Below, piece after piece: positions 58,201-64,000 of a stretch of DNA of 64,000 nt; position 1 is the stretch's first letter, and each line of letters begins with the position of its first letter. Origin of the DNA: Candidatus Sphingomonas phytovorans. GTDB taxonomy: Bacteria > Pseudomonadota > Alphaproteobacteria > Sphingomonadales > Sphingomonadaceae. Below the pieces are notes generated by a model. The model worked only from the letters and a program-made list of their open reading frames with translations. It did no database searches and was not told the origin of the DNA. A program made the position numbers and the translations under genes. The stretch lies in assembly GCA_029202385.1 (NCBI GenBank), contig CP119314.1, positions 4,218,501 through 4,282,500 on the forward strand. Direction: 5' to 3'.

Positions 58201-58460
58201 ATCCTGATCGGATCGTGGAGCGGCGCAACGACGCTGCCGGCGGCAAGCCGGATAGTGTTGGTAATGCCCGAAAGATGGGCGGCGAGCAGCGCTGGATTGG
58301 GATGAAGCGCGCCAAACTGCACGAAATGGCGTTCGGGCAGCCAGATCCGTTTCAAACCGGCCTGGTCGGCAAGACGCGCAGCCTGCTGGATTTGCTCGTA
58401 ACGGCCCGCCGCTAGATCATCGTTGGCGCCGCCCGAGAAGAACATGATGCTGAAGTCCAT
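55281..58460 (-). CDS. PKS polypeptide: luciferase-like monooxygenase - DH C-half - KR - ACP
   Basis: 1059 residues from ATG 58460 (MDFSIMFFSGGAND). Residues 1-345 are an FMN-dependent luciferase-like monooxygenase of the secondary-metabolite (MupA-like) group, with WLPERHFVQFG and SGGRVDVALASGWL. Residues about 385-500 look like the second hot-dog of a PKS dehydratase (FYGDEFRLVERV, ILVDAVISTAH). KR from about 700 with GGSGALG, SSLAALRGSQGQVAYSAANA. ACP serine in LGFDSLMAV about 991. The matching first DH half is at the end of the upstream gene. ATG overlaps the upstream stop by one base. Confidence 0.88.
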   Translation of the reverse strand: MDFSIMFFSGGANDDLAAGRYEQIQQAARLADQAGLKRIWLPERHFVQFGALHPNPALLAAHLSGITNTIRLAAGSVVAPLHDPIRIAEEWSMVDNLSGGRVDVALASGWLRSDFVLAPECYATRKSEFRKRVRQVRELWSGASLTRQVEGRSHSVAIRPAPLQPSLPLWITAARSIDTFRYAGSVGANVLTYLVDLGFEGLEPAIAAYRKAREENGYEPDEGVVTVMVHCCLGNDSAEVRRAVAGPYRKYLFDNRELMLQLDRPADAIDDKTFGEMADIQFERVFENLSLIGSFNAAHRTLDRLAAIGIGEVACLIDFVEEDSMTIDAVTDIASLRQSYCERVPEPMAGGGPDLIAERSQFYDYIGTLGGFYGDEFRLVERVRLDGDRAETELLVEDASEQGKAILVDAVISTAHAFALRPGLRAASVPLAMPAGVGSMSIGDVEPGVLTVVTDARGREGDIDYFDAVARDGQGRAVVQLGRIAFNRFKLPPSDPRVVAARKVAHRIAWHEAAPTAAAPKSMSFIVHASEPSGASAWIEAFRTAGFEAARTGDERSRRADGAQEWHIFVAQTPTDGADAGLAQAVTLEIANWTSALPKQGRGIKWAVLTRSAQAVLKDDGLPDPVAAAAWSAAASLTQFGGQTPQGVLDVDDTDERTALAIAASLASETLPAAIRGGRVFRMELEPFGESSGSAKPAGDLLAGGRAVVLGGSGALGRKLVSWLEEEGASAITSVSRNGMRGPRAGIARVAVKDCRANVAVDPIEDALRDCGQDPDAFDTIFHLAGVDRSEGDGVTQESIASAFAPKLGAIENLRGLLDHAKRPLHIILFSSLAALRGSQGQVAYSAANAAAAAALRRMVRDTPHRATIVHFGPWSGAGMAAAPELDAIFELKGIERLAPENALRALGLVLSGGHDEVVIAQFPEQRAGSAPAAADLAGPTQEGQRSKDLDTLHHIPPKERRAVLVSRLQVLIAKALETEIDEVGARTNLYDLGFDSLMAVELRNKLSEVYDIEVGLVVLMDAQTIDSVVDRLMPIVERALDQAVPEKRESLTEEAETL

Positions 58461-60493
58461 CACAGCGCCTTTCTGACTGCCAAGCCTTCCGCGCGGACCA
58501 CGCCGTCTGCGTCGCTGACGACGGTGACGCGGTAGGTATCGTCGGCCTCCTTCGCGAGCCGCAGGGTCGTGCTGGAGCCTTCGGCAGCAGCAGCCGGATC
58601 GACGATGATTGCCGAACGGAAACGCATGTCCCGAATTTCCAGGGCATCTCCGTTGCAATAGGGCAGGAGCGCGCTGCGTATCGCCATCATGATCGATGCA
58701 CCCGGCACTATAACCGTCTGCGCGATGCGATGATTGGCGATGTAATCGGCGCTGAAATCGAGCGCCATCGCCTCCGGAAACGCAGCGCTGGCTGCCGACG
58801 CGGAGTCTGCGGGTTCCCTACCGTTCGAGCTTGGGGCTTTGTCGTAGTCATAGGCCCAGTAGCGCTTGCGCATGAACGGATAGGCCGGAGGGGGGCTGGC
58901 CGGCCGCCGGCGGATCGGCAGGTCGCAGAATTCGTCCTTCGTATCGGGCGGGTTCGAAGCGATCGGGGCGTCGCGGAGCGCCGCGGCGGCTTCCAGGGCG
59001 GACGTGGCCGCCACCTCGATCCGAAAGCGTTCCCCGCCGCATGCGCGCCGCGTCATCGCGGCGGCGAGCTGGAAATCCCGTGCGTCGAGCGACGCGAAAT
59101 AGTCCGCCCAAGATCCCCTCGCTTGATCGAGGGCGTCCACGCTATGTGCCGACAATGTTATCGTCGCCGGCCCGTCACCGGCAGGCGGTTGCCAATCGCC
59201 CTCCGCCTCGTGGCTTCGTAACAGCAGATGGACGTTGGTCCCACCGAAGCCGAACGCGCTGATCCCGGCGAAGATCGGCGAACCGGCGGCGGCGTGCAGC
59301 CGCTCGCCGTCCGTGACAAGGGCAATCGATGCCCCCGCGTCAGTGAAGGGTGTGATCGGAGCGGTGGCACCGACATGCGGAGGCAGGAAGCGGTTCTGCA
59401 GGGCCAGCGCGGTCTTGATCGTCGAGAGCATCCCGGCCGCGGCTTCGGCATGTCCGAAATTCGCCTTTAGCGACGCGATCCTGCACGGTGTCTCGCGGCC
59501 GGAAAAGACCCGCGAAAGCGCGTTCGCCTCGATGGGATCGCCGACGGGCGTGCCCGTGCCGTGCGCCTCGACGAAGGTCACCGCATCGGGCGTGACGCCG
59601 GCCTTGTCATAGCACCTGCGCAGCAAGGCCTCTTGCGCCGCGCCGGAAGGGACGGTGATCGAGCTGGTCCTTCCGTCCTGATTGGACGCGGTCGCGCTGA
59701 TCACCGCGTGGATCGGGTCGTTGCCGGCATCCTCCAGGCGCTTGAGCGCGATCACGCCGATCGCCTCGCCCCGGACGTAGCCGTCCGCAGCGCGATCGAA
59801 GGTGGCGCAGCGACCCTGGGAAGAGAGCATTTCCGCCATTTCGAAGCTGACGTTCACGACCGGAGAGAGCACCAGGTTCGCCCCTCCGGCGAGCACCAAG
59901 TCGCATTCTCCGCTGAGCAGCGACTGCACCCCCAGATGGATTGCCATGGCCGAGGCGGCGCAGGCTGCATCAACGGTGATGCTGGGCCCGTGGAACCCGA
60001 GCGAATAGGAAACGTGATTGGAGGCAATGCAATGCGCCACGCCCAGCGCCGAATACGGGCTGACCCGGTCCGGCATCTCGTGACCGATCAAGCCGTAATC
60101 GTAGGAGCACAATCCGAAGAAGACGCCGGTTTGCGATCCCGCAAGCGTGCGCGGATCGATCGCGGCATCGAGCAGGGCCTGCCAGCTCTGCTCCATCAGC
60201 AATCGGTGCTGCGGATCCATGAGACGGGCTTCACGTGGCGAGATGCCGAACAGACGCGCGTCGAACATGTCGACATCGTCCAGATAGCCGCCGCGCATGG
60301 AATTGGTGAAATTCCGTACCTTGCCCGCGAAACCGGCATCCGGCCCGGACCAGAGCCGCGACAGGTGGCGCCTATCTTCCGGCCAGCCGCCCGTGGCTGT
60401 TTCACCAGCCACGAGCAACTGCCAGAAATCCTGATAGCTATTGGCCTTCGGAGCCTTGCATGCCATCCCGATGATTGCAATTTCCTGAGGCAT
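58460..60493 (-). CDS. PKS polypeptide: ketosynthase - (no AT) - DH N-half
   Basis: 677 residues. KS about 1-425 with active-site Cys in VDAACAASAMAIH, EAHGTGTPVGDP and KANFGHAEAAAG (both His). A KS-AT linker-like stretch and then the post-AT signature PAYPFMRKRYW follow without any AT domain between them. The last 100 residues are the first hot-dog of a dehydratase (YIANHRIAQTVIVPGASIM, catalytic His region). Acyl transfer must come from a trans AT, or the KS condenses a unit loaded elsewhere. It is 23 bp after the upstream small protein gene on the same strand. Confidence 0.9.
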   Translation of the reverse strand: MPQEIAIIGMACKAPKANSYQDFWQLLVAGETATGGWPEDRRHLSRLWSGPDAGFAGKVRNFTNSMRGGYLDDVDMFDARLFGISPREARLMDPQHRLLMEQSWQALLDAAIDPRTLAGSQTGVFFGLCSYDYGLIGHEMPDRVSPYSALGVAHCIASNHVSYSLGFHGPSITVDAACAASAMAIHLGVQSLLSGECDLVLAGGANLVLSPVVNVSFEMAEMLSSQGRCATFDRAADGYVRGEAIGVIALKRLEDAGNDPIHAVISATASNQDGRTSSITVPSGAAQEALLRRCYDKAGVTPDAVTFVEAHGTGTPVGDPIEANALSRVFSGRETPCRIASLKANFGHAEAAAGMLSTIKTALALQNRFLPPHVGATAPITPFTDAGASIALVTDGERLHAAAGSPIFAGISAFGFGGTNVHLLLRSHEAEGDWQPPAGDGPATITLSAHSVDALDQARGSWADYFASLDARDFQLAAAMTRRACGGERFRIEVAATSALEAAAALRDAPIASNPPDTKDEFCDLPIRRRPASPPPAYPFMRKRYWAYDYDKAPSSNGREPADSASAASAAFPEAMALDFSADYIANHRIAQTVIVPGASIMMAIRSALLPYCNGDALEIRDMRFRSAIIVDPAAAAEGSSTTLRLAKEADDTYRVTVVSDADGVVRAEGLAVRKAL

Positions 60494-60516
60494 GAAAGCG
60501 GATTACGGCTCGACTA

Positions 60517-61245
60517 TCAGATGTGCGGAACGAGAATTTCCGGTTTCTTTTCCTTCTGGAAACTCTCGATGAGTTCGGCGTCCACCCGACGATAATAGGT
60601 ATCTTCGATCGGGCTGTTCAGCAACGAATGATCGAACTTGTCATCGTAATCGAGCACTTGCCGGTCCAGCTCGTTCGCGTCGTTGAACATCCGCTCCTGC
60701 TCGGAAGCGCCGATACGACCAGCGGTGAAGCGGGTGCAGTAATATTTCGGCATAACACCGGTTTTCTTGAATTCTTCTTCCATCAACTTGAAGTTTAGTG
60801 CCATGATCTCGCGCAGTTTACCGGGTTTCGCGCGGAACATCCGTTCGACGAGATACTTCTTCTGCTCGGTCGGTGCGCTGTCGCCCAACCTCTCGAGCTC
60901 GAACTCGCCCTTGCGATGCATGAAATAGTCGTTTGGCTCCAGGCGGACATACATTTCGTCGCGCGGATTATCGACAATCATGCCGACCGCGGATTCCGCA
61001 CCATCGAGGAAACTGTCGTTCTTTAGCAGCTGATGAAGGAACTTCTCTTCATACTCGGCCATGCTGTCGAATTCGGTGGTGATGATCACGTCGAACGTCT
61101 TGCCGTCGCTCTCCGCCTTCACGTACGGCCGGGGATTTACGCCCACGGCTTCACGGGCACCCTCGCACGCGTTCAGAAGGAGCGTGAGGAAAGGCTTTCT
61201 GTGCTCCTCGTAGACGGAAACACTTCTTTTGACCTTGATTCTCAT
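60517..61245 (-). CDS. Tandem NIPSNAP-like (ferredoxin-fold) protein, first gene of operon
   Basis: 242 residues. I see two similar halves of alpha/beta ferredoxin-like type: residues about 1-105 (FDVIITTEFDSMAEYEEKF) and about 125-235 (MFRAKPGKLREIMALNFKLM), resembling NIPSNAP/dimeric alpha-beta-barrel domains, by eye only. Start 61245 has a strong AGGAGAG five bases upstream; ATG 61281 lies over the palindrome and is less likely. Lower GC than the core genes. Function in the pathway unknown; such folds bind small cofactors or substrates in other pathways. Confidence 0.6.
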   Translation of the reverse strand: MRIKVKRSVSVYEEHRKPFLTLLLNACEGAREAVGVNPRPYVKAESDGKTFDVIITTEFDSMAEYEEKFLHQLLKNDSFLDGAESAVGMIVDNPRDEMYVRLEPNDYFMHRKGEFELERLGDSAPTEQKKYLVERMFRAKPGKLREIMALNFKLMEEEFKKTGVMPKYYCTRFTAGRIGASEQERMFNDANELDRQVLDYDDKFDHSLLNSPIEDTYYRRVDAELIESFQKEKKPEILVPHI

Positions 61246-61531
61246 AAATTCTCTCCTGGCTTGGTGAGATAAACCCATCACGTGGGTTTCATTGAGGTAA
61301 CAAGGATCCAGTCAGCTCTCAACCGTTTTTAGGACGAGATTCCGATGCAAAAAGGGTTGGCAGAGAGTTTTGGTGGCTGCCCGTAGCCTCAGGGTGCCTG
61401 TTTACTTCGCGCACGCGCGCGCGAATCATCTTTTCATCTGATAGCGTTGCTGCGTCCAAATTTCCGTTGCGGTACTCCAGGCGTACGCGTATGCCGTGCT
61501 TTGCAATTACTGTTCTTCATTAGAGGCATTT
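61246..61531. promoter_or_regulatory. Divergent promoter region of the biosynthetic locus
   Basis: About 286 bp between the operon's first gene and the radical SAM gene. It is noticeably less GC-rich than the coding DNA, with a run AAAAAGGG (61351-61358) and alternating CGCG tracts near 61410. It contains the inverted repeat at 61271-61289, AGGAGAG (complement 61251-61257) for the minus operon and AGAGG (61522-61526) for the plus gene. Both transcripts must start here. Confidence 0.65.
61271..61289. promoter_or_regulatory. Perfect inverted repeat, possible operator
   Basis: AAACCCATCACGTGGGTTT: 7-bp arms AAACCCA/TGGGTTT with a 5-bp TCACG centre, 26 bp upstream of the start of the first operon gene. 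It could be a regulator binding site or an RNA hairpin in the leader. No regulator gene lies in this locus within the window. Confidence 0.55.
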
Positions 61532-62671
61532 TTGTCGATCCGCGCAACAATTGATGGGTATCTGAAAGACCCTTTGACCGCGCGGATGTGGGCCGCAACT
61601 AAGGCGGCGGGGCCCGTTAGATCCATTTCGGTTGATATAACGCATATCTGCAATCTTCGGTGCAAAGGATGCTATTTCTTCGCCGAAGCCTTGGATGATG
61701 TCGGGGAGGCCGACGACGACACATTGGCCGAATTCATCCAGCGTGAGAAATCCAGGGGTATCAACTTCGTAACCGTCATCGGCGGCGAGCCGAGCCTGCG
61801 CCCCGATCGTCTGAGGAAACTGGCCAAAGCGTTTCGGATCATGGTCGTCACCAACGGCCTGCGTTCGATTCCGCGCGAAGGGCTGGAAGACATTACGATC
61901 GCCGTTTCGATGTGGGGCGACCGGGCCACCGATCGCGAACTGCGCGGCTATGGAAAGATCGACATCTTCGACCGCGCTTTGAAAAATTTCGCCGGCGACG
62001 ACCGGGCGCGCTGGTACATTACCCTGCCTGCGAAACCGCCGGCAGAAACCGTGGAAGTCGTGGATGCCTGCGTGGCCAATGGCCAGCTGGTCGCATTCAA
62101 CTTTTATGGCGATCTCCAGGGTCTTGGGGACGATCTGAGCCACGCCGGCGGTTTCGATCCGGCGTATCGCTTCGTCGACCGGATGATCGATCGCCATCCT
62201 CAGGCGATCTGCATGTCGCGCTATATAAATGAGGTCGTGACCAGCGGCAGGATGCTGGGCGAATCCTGGGGCTATGACGTGTGCGGCAGCGTGTCGGTTG
62301 ATGCTCCGCAGAATGCTGGCCGCCTGCGCAACGGCAAGAGCTACAACCCTTTCTTCAACGCCTATGGCCCCGATCTTGGCGAACCGCGGCGGTGCTGCGT
62401 CGGTGATTCGCGTGATTGCAGCACGTGCTTCGACGTCTGGGCACATCTCTCCTGGATCGGCATGGCGATGGAGAAGCACCTCGCCAGCCACGCGGATTTC
62501 TTCTCCTGGCTGTCGACAATGACGGTGTTCTATGGGGCGTGCGGATTGATCCCGGCAGGAGAATTCAGCGAGATGCTGCCGCGGATCCATGCGCGGTCAA
62601 AAGCCCATTCCGGCGATCGGGCGGGATCCGCCGGCCTGCAGCAACGCGAATATGCGAGCTTGGGGATTTGA
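61532..62671 (+). CDS. Radical SAM protein
   Basis: 379 residues from TTG 61532, which has AGAGG five bases upstream (an alternative GTG at 61496 would add 12 residues). HICNLRCKGCYFF holds the CxxxCxxC cluster motif and VTVIGGEPSLR the GGE SAM-binding strand. Late cysteines (PRRCCVGDSRDCSTCFDVW) suggest a further Fe-S site. The reaction is unknown. Start-stop coupling (TGATG) to an ABC permease and divergence from the PKS/NRPS operon make it a candidate tailoring enzyme or part of an independent transport-linked module. Confidence 0.88.
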   Translation: MSIRATIDGYLKDPLTARMWAATKAAGPVRSISVDITHICNLRCKGCYFFAEALDDVGEADDDTLAEFIQREKSRGINFVTVIGGEPSLRPDRLRKLAKAFRIMVVTNGLRSIPREGLEDITIAVSMWGDRATDRELRGYGKIDIFDRALKNFAGDDRARWYITLPAKPPAETVEVVDACVANGQLVAFNFYGDLQGLGDDLSHAGGFDPAYRFVDRMIDRHPQAICMSRYINEVVTSGRMLGESWGYDVCGSVSVDAPQNAGRLRNGKSYNPFFNAYGPDLGEPRRCCVGDSRDCSTCFDVWAHLSWIGMAMEKHLASHADFFSWLSTMTVFYGACGLIPAGEFSEMLPRIHARSKAHSGDRAGSAGLQQREYASLGI

Positions 62672-63822
62672 TGACACTCGCCTTGCGCATGATCACCTTC
62701 GAGTGGCGGCGTTACTCTGCGGCGATACTTTCCATAGCGTTTTGCTGCGCCTTGATCATCTGTTTCACTGGTCTGTTCAGCGGCGTCTCGGAATCGTATT
62801 CGCGGCTGACGAACTCGACCCCTGCCGATCTTGTCGTGCTGGACCGGAACGCGAAAAGCTGGTTCGATGCAGGCGACATACCCAAGCGCTTGCTGCCCGC
62901 CATTCTGACGGCGTCCGGTGTGACGGAGGTGGCCGACCTTCCCGTGCACGGCGCCGATTGGAGCGCCGTCTCCGACGAGGGGATCGAGCAGGGCGGATCG
63001 CGGACCGGCGTTCTGGTCGCAGCGATCGATGTCGCGCCCGGCTCGCTGACGATGCCGAAATCGTTCAGCGAGCGGACGATCGCCGGGCTGCAAATGCCGC
63101 TGACCGTCGCCATCGACCGGACCAGTTTCCGCAAGCTCGATGCCAGGCTCGGCGGCAAGGCGGCGATCAACGGCCGGGTCGTGACCGTCGCCGGAATTGC
63201 GGACGGATTCCCCAACGCCAACGGCAGGGCGATCGTGTTCGCTTCGCGCCGTACAGCGGAGGAGATCGGGCTGCTCAATCCTGCGGACCTGCACGTCAAC
63301 GCGTTGCTGGTCAGAGTGGCTCAGGGCACGGACGTCAGGACCGTGGGTGAACGGATCGAGCGCCAGGTCGACGGGGCGGTGCGCGCGTGGGAAAAGGATG
63401 AACTGGCGCAGGCCAATCAGTCCGACCTGTTCTTGAACGGCGGCATTCTCGGCATCGTCCTGATATTCCTGGTAAGCTTCGGCGCGCTCGTCGGGTCCGT
63501 CATCGCCTGGCAGACGCTCAAGGGAGCGATCGCCGCGCGGCTCGCCGAGTTCGGAGCACTGCTGGCGCTCGGGGTGCCGATGAACGCTTTGCGGTTGATC
63601 GTGATCGAGCTCAGCCTCTGGTTGGTTGCGTTCGGATATCTTGCAGCGGTGGCGATTTTCCTGGCGGTGTCGCTGATCGCCAAGCGGATAGGTTTGCCGA
63701 TGGCCTATCCCGTCTGGCCGTTTTTCATCATCTTCGTGGTGTCGCTGGTCATCGCCGTCATTGCCGCCGTTATGTCGATCCAGCTGCTAAAACGATCGGA
63801 CCCTGCGGAATTGCTGAGATGA
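62671..63822 (+). CDS. FtsX-type ABC transporter permease (MacB/LolC-like)
   Basis: 383 residues: one N-terminal helix (AAILSIAFCCALIICFTG), a periplasmic domain about residues 40-260, then three C-terminal helices (LGIVLIFLVSFGALVGSVI, VIELSLWLVAFGYLAAVAI, FFIIFVVSLVIAVIAAVMS) as in FtsX-like permeases of lipoprotein or antibiotic exporters. TGATG links it to the radical SAM stop. It is followed with ATGA by its ATPase, so the pair form a LolCDE/MacAB-type exporter. Confidence 0.88.
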   Translation: MTLALRMITFEWRRYSAAILSIAFCCALIICFTGLFSGVSESYSRLTNSTPADLVVLDRNAKSWFDAGDIPKRLLPAILTASGVTEVADLPVHGADWSAVSDEGIEQGGSRTGVLVAAIDVAPGSLTMPKSFSERTIAGLQMPLTVAIDRTSFRKLDARLGGKAAINGRVVTVAGIADGFPNANGRAIVFASRRTAEEIGLLNPADLHVNALLVRVAQGTDVRTVGERIERQVDGAVRAWEKDELAQANQSDLFLNGGILGIVLIFLVSFGALVGSVIAWQTLKGAIAARLAEFGALLALGVPMNALRLIVIELSLWLVAFGYLAAVAIFLAVSLIAKRIGLPMAYPVWPFFIIFVVSLVIAVIAAVMSIQLLKRSDPAELLR

Positions 63823-64000
63823 CCGCCAATTCCGATCGGCAGCCTGCCATCCGGGCAACCGGCCTGCAGAAGTCCTACACGACGGGCGGAGAGCGTACCG
63901 TCGTGCTTTCCGGGGTCGACTTCGAGGCCATGGCCGGAGAGATGACGATGGTGATTGGCCCCTCCGGGTCGGGCAAATCGACGCTGTTGGCGGCGGTGTC
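63819..64000 (+). CDS. ABC transporter ATP-binding protein (LolD/MacB-like), partial
   Basis: Starts at ATG 63819 (ATGA overlap with the permease stop) and runs off the right edge. Walker A is IGPSGSGKSTLLAAV, preceded by ATGLQKSYTTGGERTVVLSGV, the start typical of FtsE/LolD ATPases that carry FtsX-type permeases. Confidence 0.88.
   Translation, partial: MTANSDRQPAIRATGLQKSYTTGGERTVVLSGVDFEAMAGEMTMVIGPSGSGKSTLLAAV

Noticed and set aside
61407..61425. CGCGCACGCGCGCGCG tract in the divergent promoter
   Set aside because: Too short and simple to call a repeat element; alternating CG is common in GC-rich DNA.

Overview
The window looks like the chromosome of a sphingomonad-type alphaproteobacterium. 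It is GC-rich, genes often overlap by ATGA, and it encodes an ergothioneine pair (egtB-egtD), a small HIG1-type membrane protein, GluQRS, oligopeptidase B, an M24 aminopeptidase and NodT-type efflux proteins. The genus is inferred from gene style only.

Positions 1-27,260 are ordinary core and housekeeping DNA. In order: partial glutathione S-transferase, CsaA-like protein, YecE-like protein, aminopeptidase N (pepN), M28 peptidase, an SDR-like NAD(P)-binding protein whose likely start codon is ATA, DMT transporter, threonine aldolase, bifunctional penicillin-binding protein, FMN reductase, SRPBCC protein, YbjN protein, 3-hydroxyacyl-CoA dehydrogenase, egtD-egtB, PduO adenosyltransferase, HIG1 protein, GluQRS, HNH endonuclease, ppc, thioesterase, oligopeptidase B, a locus split by an in-frame TAA whose first half carries eCIS-cargo-like repeats, and an M24 aminopeptidase.

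At 27,259 lies tRNA-Thr(GGT). Immediately after it about 1 kb holds relics: a frameshifted amidohydrolase tail and internally deleted trbG and trbI ends. This looks like the scarred edge of an integrative or conjugative element. From 28,344 to the window end everything is accessory: a czcCBA-type heavy-metal efflux operon with a divergent two-component system, then a natural-product locus.

The natural-product locus (36,040-64,000+) is the highlight. A minus-strand operon runs: tandem NIPSNAP-like protein, AT-less ketosynthase ending in the first half of a dehydratase (DH), a polypeptide with luciferase-like monooxygenase (LLM), second DH half, KR and ACP, then NRPS TubC-docking/C-A-T, NRPS C-A(MT)-T-C-A(MT)-T-C*, SyrP-like hydroxylase, PhyH oxygenase, NodT-type outer-membrane protein, Sfp/EntD-type phosphopantetheinyl transferase, a 53-codon small ORF and an ABC exporter. 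Most junctions are 4-bp stop/start overlaps. Divergently, a radical SAM enzyme and an FtsX/LolD-type ABC system begin. The operon predicts an acyl- or polyketide-primed peptide of three residues, up to two N-methylated and with beta-hydroxylation likely. Odd points are the DH split by a monooxygenase across two genes, the missing AT and thioesterase, the histidine-less terminal C domain next to a TauD-type hydroxylase, and two A domains with nearly identical specificity pockets.
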